Positions 26,601-44,615 are shown, numbered from the stretch's first letter. The stretch is DNA of 64,000 nucleotides from Moringa oleifera (GCA_021397835.1 JAJFZO010000863.1:2914001-2978000); one strand, 5' to 3'. Program-made: numbers and translations. The notes: generated from the letters alone by a model not told the origin.

Positions 26601-26910
26601 AACCCTCTTTAAGTTTTAGGGTCCTGCAAGTCTTGGCATGTCTGGAAGGCCTATTTCTGAACTGCATCCTGAAACTGAATTCTTTCAGATGAAAATTCAA
26701 AAGATGAGGTCAAGCCTAGAAGAGAAGTTGATGAAGAGGATGGCAGTTGTGCACAGAAAAGCAGAAGAGTGGAGAGCGTCAGCAAGGCAACAACATACTG
26801 AGCAAATCCAGAATGCTACTGAGCAAGCACAGAAGATGATAAACAGACAAAACGCCAGTATTTCTGGCCACAGCTCTTGTGGTTGCTTCCCTTGCAGTAA
26901 CCATCACTGA
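23692..26910 (+). CDS. Remorin family protein, long type
   Basis: Five exons, 23692-23748, 23886-24480, 25079-25583, 25652-25733 and 26689-26910, join in frame to 486 aa. The remorin C-terminal domain is clear from about residue 370: SRIAAWVEEEKTK, then REEAKILAWVNLQNAKAE, then EEKLMKRMAVVHRKAEEWRA. This is the predicted coiled coil of remorins. The last residues, SSCGCFPCSNHH, hold three Cys close to the C-terminus, consistent with the lipid-modified membrane anchor known in the family. Remorins organise plasma-membrane nanodomains in immunity, symbiosis and hormone signalling. The long Ser-rich N-terminal part (FSMGNLSRKSFPSKWDDAEKWL region, TPFKSSSPARHNTP) is predicted disordered and places it with the long, non-group-1 remorins. 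The subgroup was not determined. Confidence 0.9.
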
Positions 26911-28125
26911 ACTAGACACTAGTGATAGACAAACTTACTCATTTTCCTATTTCTAGTTCTCTAAAGGAAGATCCATCATTACATTTTTGCAAGATGCTCT
27001 GTTTTTTTCCAATTCAATATAAATGAGTGGCAGGTGCTTGCTATAGGAAATGGGGACTGACCTCGGTTGTTTCCAAGAAACAAAGATCTCTGAATCTTTC
27101 AGAACTATTGTTGTTATGGCCATTTCTTCCTTGCTCATGTGGAGCTAGTATTAAAATATTGCAGGGCTAGTAATAAAATAATGCAGGGCTAATGTCAGTC
27201 TCCCGAATTGATTGGCTTGACTTGTTTGGGTTATTAGCTCTAATAAGTTTTCTCAATAACTCTGCAGAAGTTGTAAACCCCACACATGGGACTACATGCA
27301 GAGCCTGTGTCATTCTCTTAACCAAGAAATGCAAAACCCAATCAGTGTCATTTCTCATCTTCTTAATTGAGCCTTAATGTGCCTGATAAGAAAAATAGGA
27401 AAGAAGGGTAAGAAGAAGATCAATCTTTTCAAACCACCCTGCCTCACTGGGGGAGTAATAAGAACAAGATTGGTCGCCTAGCGAGAAGCAAGGACTTTAG
27501 TTGATCTTACTGGCCACTAAAACCCAAAAGCAGATAGATAATGACAAGAGGCTAAGCAACAGAGAAAGCTGATCTGCTTAGACCTGCAGAGGGGGCAAGA
27601 AACACATCATATATTTGCGTATGGAGAGCAAAGCTTCACAGCTTTTATCCTCTGCAATCTTACCATTTCAGTCTGCTATTTGACCCCATCTTCTTGTTCG
27701 GACAGTCACTGCCATGATATCTAACCATAGATATTGTGGTGTCTTTATGTGCTTGGCATCAGAGAGGAACATTTTGACCTCTTTCATGCATGAATCCTCC
27801 TTTTTGCGCATCGCATCTCCTCAATCTGATTTACTGGCCTTTGTCCATAAACAATACAAACACTTCAAGTCAAATAGTTGAGCACACAGGTTTTATTCCT
27901 ACTTCATTTGTTAGAAAAAGCTCGGTCCCGCAATTTCTATGAACTAGTAGTTAGCTTAATCATTTTCAGGCATAAACACTAGACTCTAAACCTTAACACA
28001 AAACGTTTCTTGATTCCGAATGATGAACAAGAAAGGATAAGTACACACACGGGAAACTTCTTTTTAAAAATTCTTGTAAGGGAGGACGTTTTGTAGAAGT
28101 TAGTGATCTTGTTGGTCTAAACTTG
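26911..28125. other. Intergenic region between remorin and PAE
   Basis: 3' flank of the remorin gene, then the upstream region of the proteasome gene. No coding exon recognised. Includes the 22-bp tandem duplication listed separately. Confidence 0.6.
27144..27187. repeat. 22-bp tandem duplication
   Basis: Two adjacent 22-bp copies starting GCTAGTA and ending TGCAGG, differing at about two positions. A third copy starts (GCTAA) and fades. Confidence 0.7.
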
Positions 28126-28204
28126 TGGGCTTAGGGCTGGGCAGAACTCCTCTCTTCAACAAATGAGCCATGAGTCGGTGTTTCATTAGCTCATACAAAG
28201 CCCA
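28126..28204. promoter_or_regulatory. Site II (TGGGCY) motifs upstream of PAE
   Basis: TGGGCT on + at 28126-28131 and AGCCCA, its complement, at 28199-28204, roughly 100-200 bp before the probable transcription start. Site II elements are bound by TCP factors and are common in promoters of housekeeping genes. Use here is inferred from position. Confidence 0.4.
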
Positions 28205-28533
28205 AAAGCGAACTAGGGAAAAGCCCGTGTACTGTCTACAGCAGATCGAAACGGGGATGCGGGTTTAAGAAACGAAACGTTTCTTAATTTGGCTTGTACC
28301 CCAAGAAGTTCTTAACAAAAGCTAAAAGAGAAACCCAAGGGCGGATCTCTGTCTCTCTTCCTCTCCTTCTCCCTCGGATACTCAAACACGCTGGTAAAGT
28401 CTCCATTTCAGTAATTACCGTTGTTGATGTTGCTATATTAGATAGACTGGTTTTAATTTGGTTTCGATTAGTAATTTTAAGTTTTATCTGTCTCTCACGC
28501 AGACATTAAGGTTTCGGATCGAAGTCAAGAAGG

Positions 28534-31500
28534 ATGTTCCTTACTAGGTGGAAAATTACATTCTCGATTCTTCACTTTGATAAGCCTCTTGCTCTTTTGA
28601 GTTGCTTATCTATTTCATTTTTAAATGGATTATTATCTCTTTATGGGTATTAAGTCTTTTTCTTTTCGGGTTTTTGGATGTTTGGTCTGTGAAGGACTGA
28701 GTACGACAGAGGTGTCAACACCTTCTCGCCAGAAGGCAGATTGTTTCAGGTTGAGTATGCCATCGAAGCCATTAAGGTAAACGGCCAGTCCCTTTGTGTT
28801 TTGTCTCTCAGTGGAAACTTGACAAATTTCCTCTGGGAGAAGTAACCAAATGTCTGTTGAGTGATGATCTTTTCTAAGTGTACATAGTTAGTGGCTCACT
28901 TAACAGACTCGAGTGATCAATGGTTTTAATTTGGCTATTGTTGATGTTGAGTAAACATTGCAGCTGGGTTCAACAGCCATTGGATTGAAGACAAATGAAG
29001 GGGTTGTACTTGCAGTTGAGAAGCGTATCACTTCACCACTGCTGGTATGCACTCTTCTTTTTATTGTATTGTTTCATTTGAAATTTATATGTTCCAATTA
29101 TAATTACATTTGTTGTTGGTTCTGTTAGTTAGCTAGGCTGTTAGGTAGCTACTGGTTTTGTCTGTTAACCATGCAAAAAGGCTATGATGTTCAAATTCAT
29201 CTGAAGGCATATTGCAAGAATTTGTTGTGTGAGATGCCTTGCTCACTGGCAGACTATGTCACGCAAGCTTACAGGTCTCATGCAATGTTTTAGGTTGTAG
29301 GTTTTGTAAAGGTTGGACAAAGTGCTAGTCTTTGGTTTTGTTCTTCAGATAAACTTCTCTTGAGTAAATCATCTATTTTCAGCTCCAAACATGTTAGAGT
29401 TGATATTTAGGGCCATTCTATGGATGCATGTTTACGTGCATTTTAATCATACTGATAGAGCTTATTCTGAAAGATGTCCCAGTACTATTTTATGTGTATA
29501 TTATTTTGGTGTTCTTGACAGTACTCTAATCTTTTAGGAAGCTATGCATATTAAAACCTCTTTAAAGCAAAACTTTCATGTTCTATATAGGGTTGGTCTA
29601 CAGCTTGAATATGACTAAAAGAAAGCTTTCGTGGTACTATTGTAATGAAGGATTTTTCATTCCTTTGTACCGTTTAAATGTTTGTGGTACAGTATTCATG
29701 TACGAATGCTACAAATAAAGGAGCAGTTGGAGTATAAGGTTAAAGCAGTTTAGCTCCCTTGGAGCATGTTTGCTTCTGCACATAACTGCCTTAAGAAGAA
29801 ATGCCTGTGTGCATGGCCAGTGTGAGCCTTCTTGTTTTTTGGTTTTGGCTTTTAGGATCCATATTCTTGATTGCATTAGGTTTGTTTGGAGTCTACTATT
29901 TGATCTATTTATGTATTCTTTTAATGGGAATGAATCACAGTCTTTCTATAGACAACATATAAGGTTATATTTTGAGGTAAGAGTTCCTGATAATACTCAA
30001 ATGAATCGTGCCTGTGATATGCATTCTTTTATGACACTTTTCCTTTTGAGTGGGAGATTGCAAGTGACTAAGAGAATATTCCTTTAGTAATTTAGAATAA
30101 TAATATTGCTTGTATCTTTGTTTTTGTGGTGAGAAGAAGCCTGCAAATGGCGGACAGGAATTAGCTCAAAATTTAGCATTGATTTTTTATCCAAGTTTTG
30201 AATAGATACTTGTTCCTGCTTTTATATTGTCATATAAGTAACACTTACTGCAGGTTCTGTGAGCATTGTATCTTTTTGATTTCCTTTCAGGAACCCAGTA
30301 GCGTGGAGAAGATTATGGAGATCGATGAACATATAGGATGTGCTATGAGTGGTTTGATTGCTGATGCACGTACTCTTGTTGAACATGCACGAGTTGAAAC
30401 TCAGGTACTATAATACTTCTTTGTTCATGTCATTCTTTGATATGTACCTATTTTTACTGACCTCGTTTTTTTACTTGAATAAATTGTTACAGAATCATAG
30501 GTTCTCATATGGTGAGCCAATGACTGTAGAATCTACAACCCAAGCACTTTGTGATCTGGCCCTACGATTTGGTGAAGGTGATGAAGAGTCCATGGTAATA
30601 ATTGCTTACCCATTAGATGTCCAGAGTTCCTAAAGTTTATATGTCTGTCATCATATTTCTGTTTGCCTTCCATTTTTCTCATTTCAAATCTTTTCCTTCT
30701 TAATGAGTGAATGAAACTATGTATAATCTGAGACAAGAGTTACTGGACAAAAACAAGGCTGCTGGCAGCCACTGACAATGTAACACAGTTAGAGAGCTAA
30801 CTTAGATAGCAAGAATGGACGATAATGAAATTTCATTTATCATCCTATTGCACCTGGAGATTTCTAAACTATTTATTTTAACTTTCATGCTATCCGTTAT
30901 CTCTTCAGTTCATCTTTCGCTCTCAACCGGTTTCAGTGAGAATCTGGTATTTCTCTCAAAGATGATGTCATAGTTCTTTCCTAAATGACTATTCTAATAT
31001 TCCTTTTCTTTTCTTTTTCTCCTTTGCAGTCTCGACCCTTTGGAGTGTCCCTTCTGATTGCTGGTCATGATGAGAATGGACCCAGCTTGTAAGTACTGCC
31101 CAGTTTAGATGTTCCTTCAGTTGAAATTTCTGTCCAGCATTTGTTATATATAATTTTCACTTGTGTTACTGCTGGGGTTTTTTATACCCTTTGTGTCTGT
31201 GTTATGTTTGCCAACCAAGAGAAATTAAAAAGATGGAAAAGAGGTAGTAAGGAGTGCTTCTTTATACACCCTACCAATACATGAATGCCAAACTAATTGG
31301 TTATGACATGGTACAAAGGAGATGCTTTTAGCTCTACCTGGTTCTTTTTGGCAATGCCTTGTAGTCTAGCATCCACATAAGTGGACGAGAAACCATAATT
31401 TGTGCCATATTGACATTTGTGGGCTGTATGTTGCTTTGTGGAAGTTACAGTCGTTGGCTACATGCGTTCTAATGTTGGTAATTTCTTTGTTCTATGTTTC

Positions 31501-32146
31501 TCTTGTGCAGATACTATACAGATCCATCAGGCACATTTTGGCAATGCAATGCAAAGGCTATTGGTTCAGGTTCAGAAGGTGCTGACAGCTCTCTGCAGGA
31601 GCAATATAACAAGGTATCTTTGCATCCACCTCGTTTATCTTTTCAAGGGAAGAGTGGATAACTTGGCATCTTCACGTTCTTTTGAGTTTGAAATGCCAGG
31701 CTTAATCCTTTGTTTTATTTTTTATTAAAACAAGGGAAAATAATATTATCTGAGCTGTTGAATCTTGTAATAATGTTTCAGCAATATACAAATTGCCAGA
31801 GTTTCCTCACACGTAAAGAGGACTAGATCCTCTTTGATTGTCATAATTTAGAATGATTTTGTTGCTTAAATTAATTTGGTCACTTATTGCAGGACTTAAC
31901 TCTTAAAGAAGCTGAGACTATTGCTTTATCTATTCTAAAGCAAGTAATGGAGGAAAAGGTAAAAGATATTGGTATAGGTACAATCTGATACAGATTCTTC
32001 ATTGTGGTTTAGAACAATTTACCTGACCTGTTTGAACAATGCTATTGGTATAGGTGACTCCCAATAATGTTGATATTGCCAAGGTAGCTCCAACCTACCA
32101 TCTTTATACTCCTGCAGAGGTGGAGGCAGTCATCAGTCGCCTATGA
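28534..32146 (+). CDS. PAE: 20S proteasome subunit alpha type-5 (PAE)
   Basis: Nine exons: 28534-28547, 28695-28776, 28964-29044, 30291-30404, 30493-30594, 31030-31088, 31511-31613, 31893-31958 and 32054-32146. Joined they give 237 aa, the usual length of this subunit. The protein opens with MFLTRTEYDRG and carries the alpha-subunit N-terminal signature ([17 protein letters not shown]), which forms the gate of the 20S core. Further family blocks are [51 protein letters not shown] and [14 protein letters not shown]. Alpha subunits carry no protease activity; they form the outer rings and dock the 19S regulator. The first coding exon has only 14 nt. A 5'-leader intron at about 28394-28502 (donor GTAAAG, acceptor CACGCAG) is likely. 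Confidence 0.97.
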
Positions 32147-33057
32147 AGAGAACATTCATAAACAGTCATCTCTGTCATTTCACTGTATTTGTTGGGGAAA
32201 AAGGGTTTTGTTGTTTCTGGTTGTGATTCTGCCGAGGAACTTTCTTTTGAGTCATCTGATGAGACTGTTTTACTTATCTGCTAAAAAATTTGCTGCACTT
32301 TATCAAATGTGAAATAACCCTTTTTACTTATTCGTTAGATTGTTTGATTGCTTCCACCCAATCAAAGTGAATACTTAGTTACCTTAATTGTTGAATTGAA
32401 TTGCTTGTGATCAAGTGTTCTACATGGAAAGGGAAGCAAATGTAACAGATATTCATGAACACACTCAAAACAACTACCAACTCTTTGCTTATTGACCCAT
32501 TTGGGAATATTGAATGCTCATGTTAAAGCCAAAGAGCCTTTTGGCACGGAATCATGAGGGCACTTGAGGCAAAAGATGTATCCTTTTATTGATTATTGAA
32601 GTTGTTTGATTTGAATGGCAGCAATTTCCTTATCTAGGTTGCCTAGTGTTCACTCTTACTACTGAAATTTCATTAAGTAATGTCAACCGCTAGCATGTTA
32701 TGTGGATCATTTATTGTGATTTTCAGTACAGCATCAACAAAACCCTGATTCAGTAAAAGCTTAAACACTCAAAATTGCTATTCCTTAAAAGAAACTGATT
32801 GCATAGCAAAGCAATGAAATGACTGATAAAATGAGTAGCTATTTTTCATCCCCAGTTATTCATCAGGGAGAGTAAATAATACTAATGATTTAATATGAGG
32901 TTCAACAAAACTGTCAAAGTACCCTTTCTGTAATCGATAACTGAAGAAACAAAGCACTATCTTTCAGAAGGATTAAACATTTTCCTTGAATCTATGCTAA
33001 AGCCAGGCTGCTGCTCTTATTCCAAACTCCCTCCAAGGCTACAAATGGCAAGGTCAC
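32147..33057. other. Convergent intergenic region between PAE and AlaAT
   Basis: 3' flanks of the proteasome gene (+) and the aminotransferase gene (-). No other gene seen. Confidence 0.65.
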
Positions 33058-37881
<4,824 letters not shown>

Positions 37882-38921
37882 CCCTTTGGCTGGTCTACAC
37901 GCTATTTATTTATGCTACGTGCTAGCAAGAGAAAGAAAGAGATGCGATGCTTTCTTCCGTAATATCTGAGAATTTTGCAGCGGACTTTTTTCGGCACCGA
38001 CTCCCACAGTCTTCGTTGGCTTGTCCGCTTCAAGCACACAGATTATGAATTTTTCGCGTCCCGAACATGTCAGGTATATGCAGAGGTCCCCACCCCTTAA
38101 TTTTCTTCTATCTTTGCCTGTTCTTTCCTTATTGTTAAACTAGTAAAATAGTACACAGTACCACCTGTAGGTTACTATTCATGAGAAGGATCGATCTCCC
38201 ATCAAGTCCTTTTTTTTTATTTTCTATTTTTGAAAAAGCCAAGGTGGTTTTGTCAATTTCATCTTTTTAACCAATGGGGTTTTGTCAAACTAGGTGCTCT
38301 GTTTCATATCTGTTTAATTAATCCTTCCTATGCTTCTCCAAAAACCCAAAAACAAAAAGCAAATATCTTCCACGCCCGGTCACCTTCATGGTGTCCAGAT
38401 TTCCATGTCTTTTAACTTCATGATGGTGATGTGAAGATTTTCCAGAGTACAATGTTTATTTACTGACAGGTTAGATAGTGACATAAATGGTGTTGTCTCT
38501 GCACCGGTGAAGCTAACAGTCCACTGTAATAGGGATATCAATGGGCATAGCACCTGTTTAGGCAGGAAGCTCAAACAATGGCAGCATTTCTATTTTAGAA
38601 GAAAGATAAAGAAAAAAGAAAGTAACAGAAGTCAGGTTTCCAGATTTAACTAAATAATCTAGTACCAAAAAACAAAACAGAAAATAGAAGTCAATTCCCA
38701 ATGGAGCTTACAACCAGAAGAACAAAATTTGGACAAAATTAAGGAGCCAGTCAGGACTATTTCTGGATCATGGAATCTTCTAACTTTCTACTTACAATGA
38801 CACTTTTATGAAAAAATCAAACTCTTGTTTCAAAGAACAGGCAGAAGAACCAAAAAGACAGAAACTATTGGCTCAACATGTTTGAATTTTGATGGGTGAT
38901 GCAGACTCTTCAATTCCCACG
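37882..38921. other. Intergenic region between AlaAT and the first pectinesterase
   Basis: Upstream region of AlaAT and 3' flank of the pectinesterase gene ending at 38922. No further gene recognised. Confidence 0.6.
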
Positions 38922-40953
38922 TCATAAGAATTCATCATAGGGGACGCCGGTCTCCGGCAACCAATCATCGCCCTGGATGAATGTTCCTACTGTGAATAAG
39001 GATGCGAAAAAATCTGTCAAACGGGGCCTATATCCTGGCCAATTGACCCTGTGATCCACATTTGCCCCAGGTCCTCTGTTCTTGTACTCGCCAATGAATA
39101 CAGTCTCTACCGAAACCTGGGGACCCCATGGGATCCAGCCCTTCGGGTCCACGAAGTCCCCAATATCGGACTTCATGATGACGACAGTGGAGTAGTTCTT
39201 CCAAGGCCTGCCGAAGTATGTGGTAACACGTGAAAGGTCGCCAAGAGGAGAAAACGTACTATTCAAGATGGAAAGGCCAGATAGTTGGTTAGGGTCACTG
39301 GCGCCATGAGCGGTGATGGTGTTGAGGTTGTCGCCATGGACTTCTCTTGACTGGATAGTGCAGTTCTGGAAGACAGCTATACCATGACCGAAGATGAAGT
39401 CTACGTTGCCGGTGATGTTGCATTCACGGTAGAATTGTCGATTGGCGTGAACGTAGAGAGTGTCTTGGTACCCATCCATTGCACAACGATACAATACTGA
39501 CTTATCTGCTTTTGATCTGAATGCCACTGCCTGGTGATGCGGACCTGCTGTGTTTACGAACTTAATATCTTTTCCGATGAACCCTTCTCCCTCCACAGCT
39601 GGAAAACGATTAAACAACGAGAATAATATCAACGCTGATTTGCACAACAAATAATGAAATCCCTCACTTGATTGTTTGTCAGGCAACTCATTAAGTTCTG
39701 ATAAACTACATGAGCATTTTGCTTCAGATCAGTCACCTTACGATGTTATCATTTAAATTCATTTAAAGGCAGAAACTCATGATACCCATGAGAATTACGC
39801 ATGTAATCTGATGATTAAATATCGTACCGAATTAAAAGCATACGAAAATATGAAGAGCTAGCTTACCGAAAGTAGCGGAGAAGTATGTAGGAACATAAGC
39901 GGCGTGTAAGTTGTTAGAGACAATAGTCTTATCTGCACCGTCACCATAGATCATGACATTCCACTTGTCCTTGCTGAGAATGACGTGTTCCACGTACAAT
40001 CCTGCCTTCAAATGAATCACAAATCTTGCTTTGCTCTTGTTGGGCACGGCATTCAACGCGTCCATGATTGTCGTGAAGTTTCCGCTGCCGTCTTGGGCCA
40101 CTGTCATGTGGGGCATTGGGTTCTCATCTGCAAGCCATCCCTTATCAATGGGCAAAATCCAATCTGGAAGCCACATAAAATCTTTTTCTGCGGTATCAAT
40201 AAACATTTTGTTATGAACAGAGAAACCGGTTCGTGAGGACGAACCCAGAATATTAGTAAGAATGGCCAAGCTGTTGCTGGAAAACTTCATGGAGTTTTGC
40301 ATGGCAGCTTTCACTTTTCTGAAAACCCTAGAGCTCTCATCCTTGGAGGAGTTTAAGTCGTTTAACTCCTCCAAAGCATCAAAGCATGTCTCCTGGTCAA
40401 CGATTATTGCACTTAACCAAGTTCGCATGTCACCCACGTCAGCTGGAGACAATGATCTATCTCCTTTACGGCCCGCCATGAGAGCCATCGACTTGTTGAG
40501 AGAATATCTAGCATCTCCTAACAAGTTTTCACAGACAGTCAAAGCAGCCTTGAGCCGGGTATCCTTGGTCATGGCACCAAGCCCAGATGGATACCCAGAC
40601 AACATAGAGAGCTCGTCCATGGCTATCCGCAATGAAAGCCTGAAGATGGCTTTCGTGTCACTTGTGTTTGAGGAATCACTGGTGGAAATGCTGGAGTAGC
40701 AGGATTCAGGGTACAGAGTCACGCTGCACACTCTTTTCACTAATGCAGTCGAGGTCAACTCAGCATATGCCACTGAGGATCTGAGTCTGAGCTTGTGTTG
40801 CACAGTTCCTCCAACCACACCAACGATCACCGCCGCAAGAATCAGGGAGGAGACCACCACTATGATCACTCCCTTGAACATCTGCCGCCAAAGGGATCTC
40901 TCTCCTTCTTCATCCACCCTATAATAGCTCTCCGCGGCCTTGAATGAACCCAT
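38922..40953 (-). CDS. Type-I pectinesterase with inhibitor domain (copy 1), processing motif absent
   Basis: Two exons, 39867-40953 and 38922-39598, give 587 aa. The protein demethylesterifies cell-wall homogalacturonan. Order: a short cytosolic tail, a membrane or signal-anchor segment (about 28-50, GVIIVVVSSLILAAVIVGVV), a PMEI domain (about 68-225) with the four conserved Cys (VCSVTLYPESC, ALTVCENL, QETCFDAL), then the catalytic domain from MTVAQDGSGNF. Active-site residues are all present: Gln385 (HQAVAFR), Gln407 and Asp408 (YQDTLY), Asp429 (DFIFG), Arg493 and Trp495 (GRPW). Odd points: the RRLL/RKLL subtilase cleavage motif normally between the two domains is missing, replaced by WILPIDKGWLADENP, and GNAAV after DFIF is GHGIAV. 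A TATA box lies at 41005-41012. It is the 3'-most of three tandem copies. Confidence 0.94.
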
Positions 40954-41641
40954 ATTTGCTAATTTTCCTCAATGGTTGGTGTAGTTTTGATGTTTGCGTC
41001 TCTGTTTTATAGCGTGTTTGGTATATTTGTGTGCCTGCCTTGATGCATCTTCATCGAGATTGTATTTGCATCTGTTCGATGTGTTTTAATGTTTGATTTA
41101 CTTCCTTTGGCAAGAAATGAATCACAACCCAAAATGAAATCTTTTAAAAGAAATAAAGAGGATAGCATGCACTATTGAAAAAATTAAATCAGAGGGACTC
41201 AATGGTTGGGAACAGTGTGATCTTATCCATGAAGATAATCTTATCATTAAATTCATTTTTGAAATGAATATCATATAGTCATCAAGCTACAGATAGATGA
41301 TAATATCAGATTAACATGATCTGATTATGAAATTTGTATAGGAGAAACCTGAGACTGATATTATCAAGTGATTTTCAAAAAGTTAAACGCCTTATCAATT
41401 TACCAGACTGAATGCTACATTTCTGGACCTGCATTTCTCTTTCTCCTTTTATGATAATTGTATCATATTTGCATAAACTTTAATTGTGTTACTTTAAAGG
41501 ATGTTACAGAGGCGGGGTCAACATGAAAGACGATACAGCTCAAAATTTGGTTTTAAATAAGCAAGAAAAAGGGTAAAATTAAAATCATCGGACTGAGATA
41601 CTTGACACTGGATGCAACCCTAGGCTTTCAAAATTTTCAGA
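40954..41641. other. Spacer between pectinesterase copies 1 and 2
   Basis: Promoter side of copy 1, including its TATA box, and 3' flank of copy 2. About 0.7 kb with no other gene. Confidence 0.65.
41005..41012 (-). promoter_or_regulatory. TATA box of pectinesterase copy 1
   Basis: CTATAAAA on the minus strand about 55 bp before the ATG at 40953. Confidence 0.6.
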
Positions 41642-44499
41642 TTATAAAGATTCAGCAAAGGAGACAGTAGTTGCTGGCAACCAATCAGCACCCTGGATAA
41701 AACTTTGCACTGTGAACTTTCTTGCCTCGTCTTCTGTAAGGCTGGGCCTGTAGCCGCTCCATTTAACCCTTTTGTCAACAACTGAACCAGGCCCAGTGTT
41801 TTGGTACTCGCCATAAAAGATTGAGCTGGGTGGCTCGACACCAGAGACCCATTCTTTCCAGCCCACTGGGTTCAAGAATGACCCAATTTGAGACTGCATG
41901 ATCACTGTTGTGGAGAAAGGTTTCCAGGGCCTGCCAAGGAATGTAGGGGCTGTCAGGTCCCCAAGAGTAGATAAGGTACATTTCTGGATTGAGATGCCGG
42001 TGTTCTGGTTGGGATCCTTTTTGCCCTGAGCCGTGATGGTGTTGAACTGGTTGCTGAGGGGTTGCCTAGGCTGGATGTTGCAGTTCTGGAAGATAACTGC
42101 AGCATTGCCAAATATGAAGTCGATTGTGCCTGTGATGTCACACTCGCGGTAGAATTGGCGATTGGAATGTGCGTAGAGAGTGTCCTGGAAGCCATCAAAT
42201 GAGCACCGATAGAATACTGAGAAATCAGAGCCTGACCTGAAGGCCACTGCTTGGTGCTTCTCTGGACCTGCTTCATTAATGAATTTCATGTCTTTTGCTA
42301 TGAACCCTTTTCCCTGTACAGCTGCAAGTAGCAATAGCAGCATCAGCACCCAGTTTATTCAGCTTACCAATACGGCATAAACAGAAGGAATATAAAGCCC
42401 TATCTCAAACAGAACTAACAAAGGCAATACTCAATAGGAATTGATTAGGAATTTGCCGAAAGTTCTTTCCAATGGCTGCTTGGATCCCTGAAAGGATCAT
42501 GTTTACCTAAAGTAGTCTGGTAAGAAATGCTAACAAAGGTTAAAATTCCCCAAATCTATAGATAATCGACTGGGTTTTCATTTTGACTTATGCATTTACA
42601 CCTTGATACTAAAAATGTTAATTTATGCAAAGAGACAGAAAATTGTGTCACACTGCATCTAGAAATGCCCTGGCATTTCAGATTTGAATACAAACTCCTA
42701 TAAGAAGAGCACTAGATGGACCAAAGGCCACCAACACCCAATAACATTCATAAGACAAGAAGGGTATTTAACCCTGTTTGTCTCCTTGCATAAACTCAGA
42801 CAGAGCCCATTCATGTATACAAATCACTTGCAGACCTTCTGCAAGGATCATTTAAGAAATGGACCCCATGAAAGCAGCACTTTGTATCTCTCAGAACCAG
42901 ACAAGCACATGTTAGGGTTACCAAACAACCACAGGATGACAAGCATCCACTCTTTCTAACCATATTGAGTTCTAAAGCAACAGTGAAGAGCACAAACTGA
43001 AGTTTAGGTAAAACACCACATGAAGTTCACATGGGGAACGATTCTTTGTCTATCATAAAAGGATCTTCACCGTGCTACCCATGTAAATTTTCTTCGCCAG
43101 CTGAAGGATTCACAAGGCACATGGTTTTATTTTCAATGGGGTTCCTATGAAATTTGAGAAGCTTAGAAGCACTGGTCATGTCTCCATTACTGATCAATGC
43201 TTCCATGGAATCTCTAATCAGAAACCCAGGAGACTAATTCAGCAATCAATAGAACTACATTGTCTCCATTAATTCAATTTCAGAAGCAAGCTTATCGATG
43301 CTAAGGCCTAATAGAACCCACAAGATTACTATGAAACAGCATGAATGTTGCCAAAACTGATAACCAAAGAACAGATTGCTAACTTTAGTACTAGCTGTAA
43401 AGGACTCACCGACGGTTGCAGTGTGATACGTGGGAGTTCCATCCACAAAATTCAATCTGCCGGAGACTATAGTTTTGGTTTTGCCTTCACCGTACATCAT
43501 AACATTCCACTTGCTCTTGTCCAAAATCACATTCTCCTTATACTTACCTTCCTTCACATATATCACGAACCTGGATTTACTCTTCTTGGGTATGGTTGCC
43601 ACCGCCTCCTCGATGGTCATAAAGTCTCCGCTTCCGTCTTGAGCTACCGTTGCATTGGGTGGGGGCTTGGATTCCTGGAGCAGCCTCCTGGTAGCAGGGC
43701 TAACCCAGGTTGGAAACCCTGAGTGGGAGGAGCCCTCGAATCCAAGTAATCTCCGGTGGATCGGGACATTGAAATTTGCCAACAAACCCAAGATTTTAGC
43801 AGCAATGGCTAAGCTGTTGCTAGCAAATTCGGTAGAGTTTTGCATAGCAGCTTTCAGTTTTTGAATTTCTGTAGAGTTCTCGTACTTTGTGGAGTTTGGC
43901 TTTAGCTCCTCCAAGGCATCCAAACATGCTTCTTGGTCAGTAATCGTAGTGCTTAGCCAGGTCTTCATGTCATCAATCTGTGATGAAGGCGACAGTTTCT
44001 CTCCCTCACTGACCTCCATGGAAGATATCGTATCGTTAAGATAATCCAAAGCATCATGAAACAGGTCCCGACAGACGCCCAAAGCAGCCTTGAGCCGAGC
44101 ATCTTCGGTTGCCGAGCTCAGCTTATCTGGGTACTCAGAAAGCTTGGAGAGCTCGTCAACGGCGACACGCAGAGAGAGCTTGAATAGAACTTCCGGATCA
44201 GTAATGTTGGACGATTCGATCGAGGAAATGCTGGAGTAGCAAGAGTTAGGGTACAGAGTCACACCGCAAACTGTCTTCAGCGACGCGGCCGGTGTCAACT
44301 CAGGGGAAGGTACCGAATCGGAAGATGTACCGTTCCGCTTGTGTGTCAGAGTTCCCACAACTGCCCCAACGATCACAGCTACAAGAACGATGCAGGAAAC
44401 GATCACAATAATCAATCGCCTACGCGTCTTCCGCCGGAAGGCTTGTTCATCAAGCTCATCCACCTTACCATAGCCCTTGAAGGACTTGATGGAATCCAT
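41642..44499 (-). CDS. Type-I pectinesterase with inhibitor domain (copy 2)
   Basis: Two exons, 43410-44499 and 41642-42321, separated by an intron of about 1.1 kb, give 589 aa. The N-terminus has KTRRRLIIVIVSCIVLVAVIVGAVVG, a basic stretch followed by a membrane or signal-anchor segment. The PMEI domain has TVCGVTLYPNSC, ALGVCRDLF and DQEACLDAL. A clear RRLL processing motif (SPATRRLLQ) precedes the catalytic domain (ATVAQDGSGDF). Catalytic residues are present: Gln387, Gln409, Asp410, Asp431, and Arg and Trp in LGRPWKPF. Intron position and phase match the other two copies. The inhibitor domain (LYP.SCYSSIS) is closer to copy 1 than to copy 3, which suggests a more recent split between copies 1 and 2. 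A TATA box lies at 44616-44623. Confidence 0.95.
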
Positions 44500-44615
44500 C
44501 TTTCTCTGTTCACTGATAATGGGTATTTGCCTCTGCCTGTAATCAGCTTTTGAGGGTTTGTTTGTGTAATGAGAAAGTGCAAAAGGAAAATGTCAGAGAA
44601 CAAGCAGTGGGTTTC

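Noticed and set aside
40262..40699. 145-aa plus-strand frame
   Set aside because: Antisense to the inhibitor domain of pectinesterase copy 1.
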